Assembly (NCBI GenBank): GCA_004292695.1
Contig: RDXV01000001.1
Coordinates: forward strand, 55,901 to 119,900
Source of the DNA: Nostocales cyanobacterium
Lineage (GTDB): Bacteria > Cyanobacteriota > Cyanobacteriia > Cyanobacteriales > Nostocaceae
Direction of reading: 5' to 3'
DNA length: 64,000 nucleotides
Shown here: piece after piece, positions 46,541 to 55,173 of the stretch
Numbering within the stretch: position 1 is the stretch's first letter
Layout: every line of letters starts with the position of its first letter
Translations under genes and position numbers: made by a program
The notes under the pieces: model-generated
Seen by the model: only the letters and a program-made list of their open reading frames with translations
Database searches by the model: none
Told to the model about the DNA's origin: nothing

Positions 46541-47552
46541 TTGGGATATTGTCGCTAAAGGTTGGTATCTTGCTTGTCCTAGTCAAGAAATAGCTAAAAA
46601 GCAAGTTAAATCTATAGAATTATGTGGTCAAAAAATTACCATTTTTCGTGGTGAGGATGGCGAAATTAGGGCGGTGAATGCTTATTGTCCCCATTTGGGT
46701 ACAGATTTAGGAATAGGTCATGTTGATGGTAATTTAATTCGTTGTGCTTTTCATCATTGGGGGTTTGATGAAAATGGTATTTGTCGAGATATTCCCTGTC
46801 AAACGGAAATTCCTAAAAAAGCAAAAATACCAGCTTATGCAACACAAGAAAAATATGGTTTTATTTGGATTTATCCTGAAGCAAAAGCACCGGAAAATTT
46901 AGTAGAATTTGATGAATTAAAAGGTAAAGAAATTGTTGCCCAACCAGATAAACCATTTACCAGAAATTGTCATCATCACATTTGTATGATGAATGGAATT
47001 GATGCTCAACATTTAAGAACTATTCATCATTTAGATATTGAGATGGAATTATCTTTAAAACGTAATCATTTAGGAACAACAATTGATTTTACAATGGTGG
47101 GAGAATTTCCCCAAACCACTTGGAGAGAAAGGTTAGGTAAAAGATTTTTAGGTTCTACCTATCAATATTCTATGCGTTATGCTCATGGTTGTATTGGTTT
47201 ATTAACGATGATGAAAAATGTTAAATTATTCCCCCCTTTACATTTAATTTATGCTTATACTCCCATTGCAACAGGAGTCACAAAAATTCAACCAATTTAT
47301 GTAACTGAAAAACGCCCAGGAATTTGGGGATTTATTGTTAGTCAATTCCTGTTAATTTGCACTCGTTTAGCTTATTATATGCTCCGAGATGAAGATGGTA
47401 AAATTTATGATAATATTCAATTTAATCCCCAGTTGTTGTTAAAAATTGATCAACCATTAGCGGAATATATGCAGTATGTGAACCAGTTAGAACCGTCTAA
47501 ATGGTCAAATCCCCGACTTTCAGAAGTGGGGGATTTAGATAACCATTTCTGA
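46524..47552 (+). CDS. Rieske non-haem iron oxygenase 1
   Basis: A 342-residue oxygenase alpha subunit. Rieske [2Fe-2S] ligands are in YCPHLGTDLG and RCAFHHWGFD (C-x-H ... C-x2-H), and the mononuclear iron triad in GIDAQHLRTIHH (D-x2-H-x4-H). It resembles the KshA/Neverland-type branch, whose members hydroxylate or desaturate sterol-like or other hydrophobic substrates. The C-terminal 12-14 residues (PRLSEVGDLDNHF) are encoded by a palindromic repeat. Electron donor: possibly the ferredoxin encoded 4 kb downstream. Confidence 0.9.
   Translation: MEIFNNWDIVAKGWYLACPSQEIAKKQVKSIELCGQKITIFRGEDGEIRAVNAYCPHLGTDLGIGHVDGNLIRCAFHHWGFDENGICRDIPCQTEIPKKAKIPAYATQEKYGFIWIYPEAKAPENLVEFDELKGKEIVAQPDKPFTRNCHHHICMMNGIDAQHLRTIHHLDIEMELSLKRNHLGTTIDFTMVGEFPQTTWRERLGKRFLGSTYQYSMRYAHGCIGLLTMMKNVKLFPPLHLIYAYTPIATGVTKIQPIYVTEKRPGIWGFIVSQFLLICTRLAYYMLRDEDGKIYDNIQFNPQLLLKIDQPLAEYMQYVNQLEPSKWSNPRLSEVGDLDNHF
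47508..47535. repeat. GATCCCCGAC-type palindrome at the 3' end of Rieske gene 1
   Basis: AATCCCCGACTTTC and AGAAGTGGGGGATT form a hairpin inside the last codons of the gene. The same family occurs at 31684, 31769 and 37198. Confidence 0.7.
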
Positions 47553-47656
47553 ATCTGTCACAGGAGAAAACAACCTAGTTTCTTCACAAGTCGGGAAAAA
47601 ATTCCAGAAATCTTTGTAATATAGATAACCATTTTAAAATCTGTCACAGGAATGTG
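47537..47656. repeat. Direct repeat downstream of Rieske gene 1
   Basis: GATAACCATTT...ATCTGTCACAGGA occurs at 47537-47566 (containing the stop codon of Rieske 1) and again at 47624-47652. The spacing is about 87 bp, consistent with a small tandem duplication of the gene end. Confidence 0.65.
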
Positions 47657-47729
47657 TAACTTTTATTTTCCACTCGCTACAGTGTGATTTAAGACGGTTG
47701 TTAAACCAAAATTAAGTAATTAACGAATT

Positions 47730-48470
47730 ATGAAAAGTTTACTCATTCCTGTAGATAAATTACAGTCAAGCGATCGCATAGCAATGTATACCCTGTTGCA
47801 AAATCACTTTCAAGGTATCACTTGGAATGCTTTTGAAATTGATTTAGAACGGAAAAACTGGGTGGTATTATTACAAGATGAAACATCTAATACATTAAAA
47901 GGATTTTCTACTTTAAATTTCTGCCAAAAAACGGTTAACGGTGAAAAAATCAGCGTTGTTTATTCCGGTGACACCATAGTTGATCCTAGTGCGTGGTCAA
48001 GTCCAGCATTACCCCAAAGTTGGGTAGCAGCTATTAAATTTTTATGTGATAGATATGCAGTGCAAAAACTATATTGGTTATTAATTTGTTCTGGTTTTAG
48101 AACCTATCGTTTTTTACCAACTTTTTGGCAAGATTTTTACCCACGTTATGATTTACAAACACCCATAGATATTAAAAATTTGATGGGGAGTTTAGCTCAA
48201 CAATACTACGGTGATTTTTATGAAGAAACATCTGGTATAGTCCGTTTTTCTTATCCCCAAACTTTAAAACCAGGATTAATAGACATCCCTTCAGGAAGAG
48301 AAAAAAATCCTCATGTTCAGTTTTTCATAGAAAAAAATTCAGGTTATGTAAATGGAGATGAATTAGTATGTATAACTGAATTTAACTATGATAATCTCAC
48401 CCGTGCAGGAAAACGGATGTGGAATACAAAATCATCTTTAGAAATTGTCCAAGAATATGTTTTGGTTTAA
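47730..48470 (+). CDS. GNAT-like protein of unknown specificity
   Basis: A 246-residue soluble protein. The first 140 residues read like a GNAT fold (MYTLLQNHFQGITWNAFEIDL, WVVLLQDETSNTLKGFSTLN, then GDTIVDPSAWSSPAL and LYWLLICSGFRTYRFLPTFW), but the acyl-CoA loop is not clearly conserved, so activity is uncertain. It lies between two Rieske genes on the same strand, 4 bp before the next ATG, and is probably an acyl transfer or binding step of the same pathway. Could also be a non-enzymatic partner. Confidence 0.5.
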   Translation: MKSLLIPVDKLQSSDRIAMYTLLQNHFQGITWNAFEIDLERKNWVVLLQDETSNTLKGFSTLNFCQKTVNGEKISVVYSGDTIVDPSAWSSPALPQSWVAAIKFLCDRYAVQKLYWLLICSGFRTYRFLPTFWQDFYPRYDLQTPIDIKNLMGSLAQQYYGDFYEETSGIVRFSYPQTLKPGLIDIPSGREKNPHVQFFIEKNSGYVNGDELVCITEFNYDNLTRAGKRMWNTKSSLEIVQEYVLV

Positions 48471-48474
48471 CAAT

Positions 48475-49557
48475 ATGGCATCTACAAATATACAACCTAA
48501 CTTTAATAATTCCACACAATTTATAGCCGGATGGTATTGGGCTTTACCATCGAAAAAATTAAAGGTTGGCAAAGTTAAACCCGTGACTTTATTAGGTAGA
48601 AACTTAGCAATTTATCGCGGTTTTAATGGAGAAGTAAAAGCCGTAGATGCTTATTGTCCACACATGGGCGCACATTTAGCAGAAGGTAAGGTAGAAGGTG
48701 ATAGTATTCGTTGTTTTTTTCATAATTGGAAATACGATGCAACGGGAAAATGTGTAGATATCCCTTCTTTAGAAAAACCTTTGCCTGTGTGTATTAAAAC
48801 TTGGGAAACAGCGGAAAAATATGGAATGATTTGGGTTTGGGTAGGGGAAAATAAGCCAGAACAACTACCCTTTATTCCTGAATTAGAACAGGTAGAATGT
48901 GATTATATGTTGGGAACTAAATTTATTAAAAATTGCCATCCCAATGTATTATTAATTAATGCCATTGATGCCCACCATTTTAACACAGTTCACAATCTAC
49001 CTTTAGAAATTGTTTTTGACACTCAAACCCTAAATAATCACGCCATCACTTTTAGTAATACTACTAGAGGTGGTAATGATTCTTGGTTTATTCGTTTGAT
49101 TCAACCCCTATATAAAAAAGAGGTTACTTATAGTATGTGTTATTGGTATGGTAGCACTGGTACTGTAACCTTGGGTCCTGATTTTTTGCACTTTTATATC
49201 ATATTTACTTTGCGAATGATAGAAGGAGGAAAAACCGAGGGACAAACAATTTTAATAACTCCTAAACGTCATGGAATTTTCGGAAAGTTGATCAATCTGA
49301 TTTTATTATGGTTAACCCAAAGAGTAGGAAATTACTTTGCAAAAGGAGATACACAAGTATTTGAAACCATTAAATTTAACTTGCAAACTCCCACAAAAGC
49401 AGATCAATCAATTTTACAATTTATCCATCATGTAAATCAACAAAAATCATTAAAATGGGAAACTTGGCAAACAGTGGATGATATTAATAGTAAAAATATC
49501 CAAACTCAGTTTCAACCGAATTTACTGGAATATAAAGAACATGAATTTAAAGTCTAA
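48475..49557 (+). CDS. Rieske non-haem iron oxygenase 2
   Basis: A 360-residue oxygenase alpha subunit. [2Fe-2S] ligands: AYCPHMGAHLAEG and RCFFHNWKYD. Mononuclear iron triad: AIDAHHFNTVHN (D-x2-H-x4-H). It is clearly a paralogue of Rieske 1 (same order of motifs, FxRGxxGExxAVxAYCPH), which suggests gene duplication followed by specialisation on successive steps. The start is set at the ATG at 48475 (MASTNIQPNF); earlier starts overlap the GNAT-like gene. It overlaps the next gene by 17 bases. Confidence 0.9.
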   Translation: MASTNIQPNFNNSTQFIAGWYWALPSKKLKVGKVKPVTLLGRNLAIYRGFNGEVKAVDAYCPHMGAHLAEGKVEGDSIRCFFHNWKYDATGKCVDIPSLEKPLPVCIKTWETAEKYGMIWVWVGENKPEQLPFIPELEQVECDYMLGTKFIKNCHPNVLLINAIDAHHFNTVHNLPLEIVFDTQTLNNHAITFSNTTRGGNDSWFIRLIQPLYKKEVTYSMCYWYGSTGTVTLGPDFLHFYIIFTLRMIEGGKTEGQTILITPKRHGIFGKLINLILLWLTQRVGNYFAKGDTQVFETIKFNLQTPTKADQSILQFIHHVNQQKSLKWETWQTVDDINSKNIQTQFQPNLLEYKEHEFKV

Positions 49558-50470
49558 GATATCTGATATCAAACCCAAAGTTGTAGGTTTTAATTTACCA
49601 CATCTCAGTGCAGAAAACCGTTTACAAAGGATATTAACCGCAGCATTACCGAAAACTTCAAAATATACAAATCATGAAAATATCAATTATTGGAATGCTG
49701 ATTTTTTCAACTTAAATCAAGTGGAAATATTTCAAGAATCAGATATTAACGAACAATCTAAAATCTTAGAAATTGCCAATCTTAGCTTATTATCCGAATC
49801 CTATTTTATTGAAAAAGCAGGAGTTGGTTATATGGCAAAAATGGTTTTATTAGCGGAAACAGTAGAAGAAAGAATGTTATATGGGATGTTCACTGCTGAT
49901 GAAACTACCCATCTCCAACAAATCATCAATTTTCTCCCAAATACAGAATTAACTAACACTGACGATCCCTTTTTAAACCTATTATCAGAAGTGGTAGAAA
50001 GCGATGATAAAACGGTATTATTATTTGTGCTGCAAGTGGTATTAGAAGGATGGGGTTTAACTCATTATCGTCGTTTAGCTAAACACTGCCAAAACCCCAT
50101 TTTTTCAGAAATTTTACAGAATTTTTTACAAGCAGAATCTCGACATCATGCAACCGGCACAACATTATTTCAAGAAATGTCAATTTCTGCATCTAGTGAA
50201 AAAATAATCATAGAAATATTAGCACAATTTCTACTTATGATTCAAATAGGACCCCAAGGAATATTAACAGCAATTGAACAGGTGAAAGGAGAATTAACAA
50301 AAGTGCAAAAAATCCAAATTTTAGAAGAATTAGACACAGAGAACCATAGCGGAACAAGATTAAAAATATTACATTCTCTCATGAATATTCCATCAGCTAA
50401 TAATATCTTACAAACATTAGTAGAAAAAGGATACTTTCAACCCCTTTCACCCTCTCAATGTATCTTATAA
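49541..50470 (+). CDS. Ferritin-like diiron protein
   Basis: A 309-residue helical protein. Four-helix diiron ligands can be read as Glu in LSESYFIEK, E-x2-H in ADETTHLQQ, Glu in VVLEGWG and E-x2-H in QAESRHHATG. This matches the ferritin-like oxidase pattern (E...ExxH...E...ExxH) and implies an O2-activating diiron site. The precise reaction is unknown. The ATG at 49541 is preferred over one at 49478, which would overlap the Rieske gene by 80 bases. Tight overlap with both neighbours' ends points to an operon. Confidence 0.75.
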   Translation: MNLKSKISDIKPKVVGFNLPHLSAENRLQRILTAALPKTSKYTNHENINYWNADFFNLNQVEIFQESDINEQSKILEIANLSLLSESYFIEKAGVGYMAKMVLLAETVEERMLYGMFTADETTHLQQIINFLPNTELTNTDDPFLNLLSEVVESDDKTVLLFVLQVVLEGWGLTHYRRLAKHCQNPIFSEILQNFLQAESRHHATGTTLFQEMSISASSEKIIIEILAQFLLMIQIGPQGILTAIEQVKGELTKVQKIQILEELDTENHSGTRLKILHSLMNIPSANNILQTLVEKGYFQPLSPSQCIL

Positions 50471-50495
50471 ACCATTCTTTGCGTGATAAAAAACT

Positions 50496-51707
50496 ATGAA
50501 CCCAACAACCTACCGCAAATTACAAATCAACCACACCCGCAATAAACAACAAGATCATACTACTTTAATGAATGAAGTGGTTGAGAAATTTAACTATGAA
50601 GAATGTAAACATGAATATTGGCAATCAGAGGAATTTTCCTTATTTTACGGTACTCCTTTATGGGAACAATCAAGCCCCTACCAAAAAACCATTTTAAATC
50701 ATCTTTATTGGGTAGCTTATTACTCACAAATAATCTCCGCAGAAATAGCAACAATTTACTTTAATCAAACCAGTGCAACAGGACTTTATGCCCATGAAGA
50801 TTTTCGTTTAATTTGTGATACATTAGATTTAGAATCTGCCCAAGAACGGGCGCACATTCACGCTTTCCGCACCATTTCTAAACAAACAGAATTAGCATTA
50901 TTTGGTAAAACAATTTTTACCTATCCCATGCGGACACCATTTACAGAAACAATGGTTTATGCTGATACGAATGCTTTAAAAACTTGGTGGAAAAAACTAC
51001 AATTACAGTATTTTGGTTTGATTTCTGCTAATAATGCTTTCTTAGCTTGTCAGTATTTTACTGTGCGGGGAGTGAGAACATTAAACGGAAAGTTAGTACA
51101 ACATAAACTGAGTAATTTCTATCAAAAACATCCCGATAAGGAAACTGCACCTATTCCCGCAAAGGTTTCTTATTATCATTTTATGGATGAAAGTTTTCAC
51201 TTTAATAGTTCTACAATTATTTCCCATGATGTGATTTCTTGTTTACCATCTCCAACTAAATTTGAAAGTTTAATTGCTAATTTGGGTGTGTGGGGATGTC
51301 AAAAAGATCATTTTCATTTTTCAGCCGCTATTAATGGTATTTTCTGGTATGATCCGGCATTGTATAGTAAGGTTTATGAGGTGTTGATATCTCCTGTTTT
51401 TAACATGAATGATCAGGATGCTAAGGAAATGATGAAACGCTGTTTTACTCAGGAGTCAGAAGGGTTAAACCACAGTTTTAAAACCCATCAAGAAGCGAGA
51501 AATTCCTATCAAGTTTATGTGGAAAATTTAGATTATTTATGGTCAAGAAATCGGGAGATGTCGTTAATGGGTGGTAATTCTCTTGAAAAGTATTTAGCTA
51601 CTCAAAGGAGGGAGTTTAGGAAGTTTGAGAAGATGAAAGATTTATCTTACGCGGAGACGCAAAAACGCAGAGAGGAGGTTTTAGAATATGGTGAAAAATA
51701 TGGTTAA
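50496..51707 (+). CDS. AurF-like diiron oxygenase
   Basis: A 403-residue protein resembling AurF-type N-oxygenases: FYGTPLWEQSSPYQ, WVAYYSQIISAEIA, ESAQERAHIHAF (E-x2-H) and YHFMDESFHFNSST (second E-x2-H). AurF-type enzymes oxidise aryl or alkyl amines to nitro groups; other members hydroxylate carbon. The similarity is distant and the substrate open. Its 3' end overlaps the ferredoxin gene by 20 bases, and AGGAGG for that gene lies within this one. Its final coding part contains CGCGGAGACGC, a fragment of a dispersed repeat. Confidence 0.7.
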   Translation: MNPTTYRKLQINHTRNKQQDHTTLMNEVVEKFNYEECKHEYWQSEEFSLFYGTPLWEQSSPYQKTILNHLYWVAYYSQIISAEIATIYFNQTSATGLYAHEDFRLICDTLDLESAQERAHIHAFRTISKQTELALFGKTIFTYPMRTPFTETMVYADTNALKTWWKKLQLQYFGLISANNAFLACQYFTVRGVRTLNGKLVQHKLSNFYQKHPDKETAPIPAKVSYYHFMDESFHFNSSTIISHDVISCLPSPTKFESLIANLGVWGCQKDHFHFSAAINGIFWYDPALYSKVYEVLISPVFNMNDQDAKEMMKRCFTQESEGLNHSFKTHQEARNSYQVYVENLDYLWSRNREMSLMGGNSLEKYLATQRREFRKFEKMKDLSYAETQKRREEVLEYGEKYG

Positions 51708-51981
51708 GGTTTCTTTTCCTGGGAGTAATTTTAGAGAGATAAATTTACAGGTTGATGATCGGTTATCGGAATGTTTAACTGTGCAAAATTCACCTGTATT
51801 ATTTGGTTGTCGGACTGGTATTTGTGGTACTTGTTTGGTGGAAATTGTGGGTGATGTTTTTCCTCCTGATGTTGATGAAATGGAGATTTTAGAAACATTA
51901 GCACCCAATAATAAAAAAGCCCGGTTAGCTTGTCAAATTCATCTGATTAGTGATGTGGAAATTAGGAGAATTGAGCTATGA
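51688..51981 (+). CDS. Plant-type [2Fe-2S] ferredoxin
   Basis: A 97-residue ferredoxin with cluster ligands in LFGCRTGICGTCLVEI (C-x4-C-x2-C) and a fourth Cys in ARLACQIHL. The sequence is closer to oxygenase-associated ferredoxins than to photosynthetic PetF (VSFPGSNFREINLQVDD start). Encoded directly after the AurF-like gene with overlap and a strong AGGAGG, so it is the obvious electron donor for the three Rieske enzymes and the diiron enzymes. No dedicated reductase is seen; photosynthetic FNR may serve. Confidence 0.9.
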   Translation: MVKNMVKVSFPGSNFREINLQVDDRLSECLTVQNSPVLFGCRTGICGTCLVEIVGDVFPPDVDEMEILETLAPNNKKARLACQIHLISDVEIRRIEL

Positions 51982-51982
51982 T

Positions 51983-52519
51983 TTAGTTAAAATGGCTGTG
52001 ATGTTGATGGATGAAAAACTCTTTTTCTATATCCAATTCTTTAAAGGGGTTATCTGTATCTAACCAGGAAATTTCGGTTTCTAGGTTATCACAACATTCA
52101 CGTACTAATTGTAAACCTGCTTCTAATGAAAGTTGTGCTATGGTGGGGATAAATTCTGTTAAGATTTCGGTTTCTATGGTTTGATAATGATCTATTTCAT
52201 TTCTTAATTTTCTTAATAAATTACCACCTTCGCTGGCTTCAATCATTGCAAACTTAACAATTAAAGCTAATTTGATATTTATTAAATATTCCTTAGCAAG
52301 TCCTGTACCCGTGTATGCCGGAGAGGTATTAATTTCTATCATGCTTTTGACAAATTCCGGCACAAAGTAGTTAGGGTTTATACCTTGATGTTCAGCTTTT
52401 AAGTGACAATTGTGTAAAAATTCATCAGCGCGATCGCTTAAATGACCAATTTTATCTACTAAAAAGAACTCTTGTTCCAAACCAAGACGACGTTTAACTT
52501 CATTCATATTGCCTATCAA
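51983..52519 (-). pseudogene. Truncated glutamate-cysteine ligase (GshA/GCS2)-like gene
   Basis: A 178-residue ORF. The first 95 residues match the start of cyanobacterial GshA-type ligases (RRLGLEQEFFLVDKIGHLSD, RADEFLHNC, then NYFVPEFVKSMIEINTSPAYT). Full enzymes are about 380 residues, so more than half of the catalytic domain is missing. The rest (LRNEIDHYQTIETEILTEF onward) does not read as the GCS2 core to me, so this may be an internal deletion or a fusion. Minus strand, with its 3' end only 2 bp from the ferredoxin gene, and placed between plus-strand cluster genes. A regulatory or substrate-binding role is possible. Confidence 0.6.
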
Positions 52520-52725
52520 TCCTTTAGTAAAAAACTTTAACTTTACTTCTCAGCATAAGCCGAAATAGGTAACATACACCTAGCGAAATTTACAAAAATT
52601 TTCATAATTAATTGAAGATAAATAACAGTAACACTATCAGGAATTAACACCTATTCCTTTGTTTATTATCATTATCTGAATCATCACCTAAAGCAATATT
52701 CAATTCTTCATTTTTAACACATATT

Positions 52726-53748
52726 ATGCAATTTACAGACTTCTGGTATATCGTCGCCCTCAGCGAACAATTAAAACCCAATCAAGTATTACAAAGAACC
52801 GTATTAAATGAATGGTTAGCAATATTTCGTGATGTAGATGGAAAACCCGTTGCTTTACGCGATAGATGTTTACATCGTAACAGTCGTTTATCTCCAGGAA
52901 AAGTCCACAACGGAACGTTAAAATGTCCCTATCATGGGTGGGTTTATGACAATATTGGTAATGTAATTTCTGTACCCGCAGAGGGAAAAGATTTTAAATC
53001 ATCACCCCAAAGATGTACAAAATCTTATCCGACAAAAGAACAAGACGGTTATATTTATGTAAGGTTAACAGAAAATCCAAAAATTGATTTTTCACCCTTT
53101 ACAATGCCATATTATCAACAACCAGGATGGGAAACAGTCAGAGTAATAAATCGCTTTGCAAATAACGTTACCAATTGTGCAGAAAACTTTATTGATATTC
53201 CTCACACGGCTTTTGTTCATCCTGGAGTTTTTCGGAATTCACGTCAACAAAAACTAGAGATGACAGTGGAACGTTACAATGGTTCGGTTTTGGTAGAATA
53301 TCGTAATGAAGATAATAATTTGGGTTGGTATAGTCGGTTTTTAAATAATAAAAATACAGAGATAAAACACAGCGATAAATTCTTTATGCCTAATGTTACA
53401 TCTGTAGAATATATTATGGGTAAAAATCGTTATTTATTTATTACCAGTCAATCAATTCCTGAAACAGAAAATTCAACTTTGGTATATACAGATGTGACTT
53501 ATAATTATGGAATTTGGAATAAAATCGCCCGTCCTTTTATCTGGTGGACTGCACAACATATTATTAGTCAAGATGTGAAAATATTGGCGGTTCAAGGAGA
53601 AACTATTTCTAAATATGGAACGCAGTTTTTTAATACTCCTGCTGATACAATTCATGTTTTTGTTGAGTCTATTATTTCTGCCATTGAAAGAGGGGAAGAT
53701 CCGCGTTTGTTACCGAATAAATTGGTTAAGGTTTCTTTTTGGGTTTAA
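52726..53748 (+). CDS. Rieske non-haem iron oxygenase 3
   Basis: A 340-residue oxygenase of a different branch from Rieske 1 and 2, closer to the phenylpropionate/vanillate demethylase and chlorophyllide-oxygenase-like group. [2Fe-2S] ligands: RCLHRNSRLSPG and KCPYHGWVYD. Iron triad: NFIDIPHTAFVHPG (D-x2-H-x4-H), with the bridging Asn/Asp context NCAENFID. It starts a second plus-strand run after the GshA-like remnant; the upstream 200 bp likely hold its promoter. Confidence 0.9.
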   Translation: MQFTDFWYIVALSEQLKPNQVLQRTVLNEWLAIFRDVDGKPVALRDRCLHRNSRLSPGKVHNGTLKCPYHGWVYDNIGNVISVPAEGKDFKSSPQRCTKSYPTKEQDGYIYVRLTENPKIDFSPFTMPYYQQPGWETVRVINRFANNVTNCAENFIDIPHTAFVHPGVFRNSRQQKLEMTVERYNGSVLVEYRNEDNNLGWYSRFLNNKNTEIKHSDKFFMPNVTSVEYIMGKNRYLFITSQSIPETENSTLVYTDVTYNYGIWNKIARPFIWWTAQHIISQDVKILAVQGETISKYGTQFFNTPADTIHVFVESIISAIERGEDPRLLPNKLVKVSFWV

Positions 53749-53816
53749 TAATTGAACGCAGATGTAGCTTGCTTCCCGTAGGGAACGCAGATAATTTTAG
53801 TATCTAAAGGTAATTT

Positions 53817-54569
53817 ATGGACATTCAGTATTTTTCGCAAGTTATGATTTTTGCAGCTTTTATTAGTTTGATCGGTTGGAATTTAATCAATAGAATTAGT
53901 AGAAATAAACTGATAATCAAAAAAATTGAAGATTGGTTAATTGATGGTATAGGTTTAACAATTCAAGGGATTATTATTCCTCTCTTACAAGCAACTTTAG
54001 TTTATTCACTTTATCAACATTTATTACCTCACTATCAAGGATGTTTAAAAATATCACCAATTCTTGCTTTTATCATCAGTTTCATTTTCATTGACTATTT
54101 ATATTATTGGAATCATCGCTTATTACATACTCAAAATTTTTGGAAAGTTCATCAAGTTCATCATACAATTACAGATATGGATGTTTTAGGAACTTCTCGA
54201 AATACTATCTGGACAAGTTTGTTTATTATCTATTTATGGATACATCCTTTATTTATCTACTTGTTATCAGATCCTACAGCTTACTTATTAGGAATGAGTT
54301 TAACATCTGCTTTAGATTTATGGAGACATAGCAGTTTTGTAATTTATAATAATCATCTATTATATCAATTTTTATCACCTTGGTTAATTTTACCTCAAGA
54401 TCATATTTGGCATCATTCTAGAGAAAATAAACATTGTAATTATGGTGCAAATTTGAAACTCTGGGATAAAATACATGGAACTTATTATCAAAACCAAGAA
54501 TTACCAAATACCATAGGAATTGATATTTCCTTAAACTTACTGCAAAGACTTTTGTTTCCCCTATTATGA
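53817..54569 (+). CDS. Membrane fatty-acid hydroxylase / sterol desaturase family
   Basis: A 250-residue integral membrane diiron protein. The His boxes are complete: HRLLH (about residue 101), HQVHHT (about 113) and DHIWHHSRENKHCNYG (about 197), followed by LWDKIHGTYY, which is diagnostic. Four membrane segments flank the boxes. Members hydroxylate or desaturate sterols, fatty acids or carotenoids. It overlaps the next gene by four bases (ATGA), so is co-translated with the hexapeptide acyltransferase. Confidence 0.9.
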   Translation: MDIQYFSQVMIFAAFISLIGWNLINRISRNKLIIKKIEDWLIDGIGLTIQGIIIPLLQATLVYSLYQHLLPHYQGCLKISPILAFIISFIFIDYLYYWNHRLLHTQNFWKVHQVHHTITDMDVLGTSRNTIWTSLFIIYLWIHPLFIYLLSDPTAYLLGMSLTSALDLWRHSSFVIYNNHLLYQFLSPWLILPQDHIWHHSRENKHCNYGANLKLWDKIHGTYYQNQELPNTIGIDISLNLLQRLLFPLL

Positions 54570-55171
54570 CGATTTTAAGTATCATCCTTTCATTTTTCCC
54601 AACTTTTATATTACTGCTAACAGGTTCAACAATAGTTTACTTTATCTATTCCCATGATTTTTTGTGCATTTTCGCTATTTTCTTCTTTCTTTACGGTTTA
54701 CCTTTACTGATTTTTAGATTACATGAAAAAATTTTTCCGATCAAAGAAGGAATTAGTTATTTAATTGGTAAAGAATATAGTCCTTGGTGGGGTAGTCATC
54801 AAATCCAAGTCATTTATATTGCTATTCCGGTGTTAGAATCAGTATTAAGATTAATTCCTGGAATGTTTTCTTTATGGTTAAGATTATGGGGATCTAAAAT
54901 CGGTAAAAATGTTTATTGGACACCTGCTTTAGAAATAGGCGATCGCAGTTTATTAGAAATCGGTGATAATGTGGTTATGGGTCATCGTGTGGGTATTTCT
55001 TCTCATGTAATTAAACCTAAAAAGAACAACCTGATGTTATATGTGAAAAAGGTCAAAATTGGTAATAATGTCTTTATTGGTGCTGGTTCTAATCTTGCTC
55101 CCGGTGTAGTTATTAATGATGATCAATTTATTGAGTCTGCTACTAATATTTTTCCGAATAAAAAGGTGTAG
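54566..55171 (+). CDS. Membrane-anchored hexapeptide-repeat acyltransferase
   Basis: A 201-residue protein with two N-terminal membrane segments (about 5-48) and a left-handed beta-helix (about 120-195: ALEIGDRSLLEIGDNVVMG, then VKIGNNVFIGAGSNLAPGV). Trimeric hexapeptide transferases usually move acetyl or other acyl groups to hydroxyls or amines. It overlaps the hydroxylase gene by four bases and is 2 bp before the GH3 gene, so the three form a tight cassette and may act on one hydroxylated product. Confidence 0.85.
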   Translation: MTILSIILSFFPTFILLLTGSTIVYFIYSHDFLCIFAIFFFLYGLPLLIFRLHEKIFPIKEGISYLIGKEYSPWWGSHQIQVIYIAIPVLESVLRLIPGMFSLWLRLWGSKIGKNVYWTPALEIGDRSLLEIGDNVVMGHRVGISSHVIKPKKNNLMLYVKKVKIGNNVFIGAGSNLAPGVVINDDQFIESATNIFPNKKV

Positions 55172-55173
55172 TA

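Noticed and set aside
54107..54331. 74-residue ORF within the membrane hydroxylase gene
   Set aside because: Shadow frame across the diagnostic histidine boxes of the real protein.
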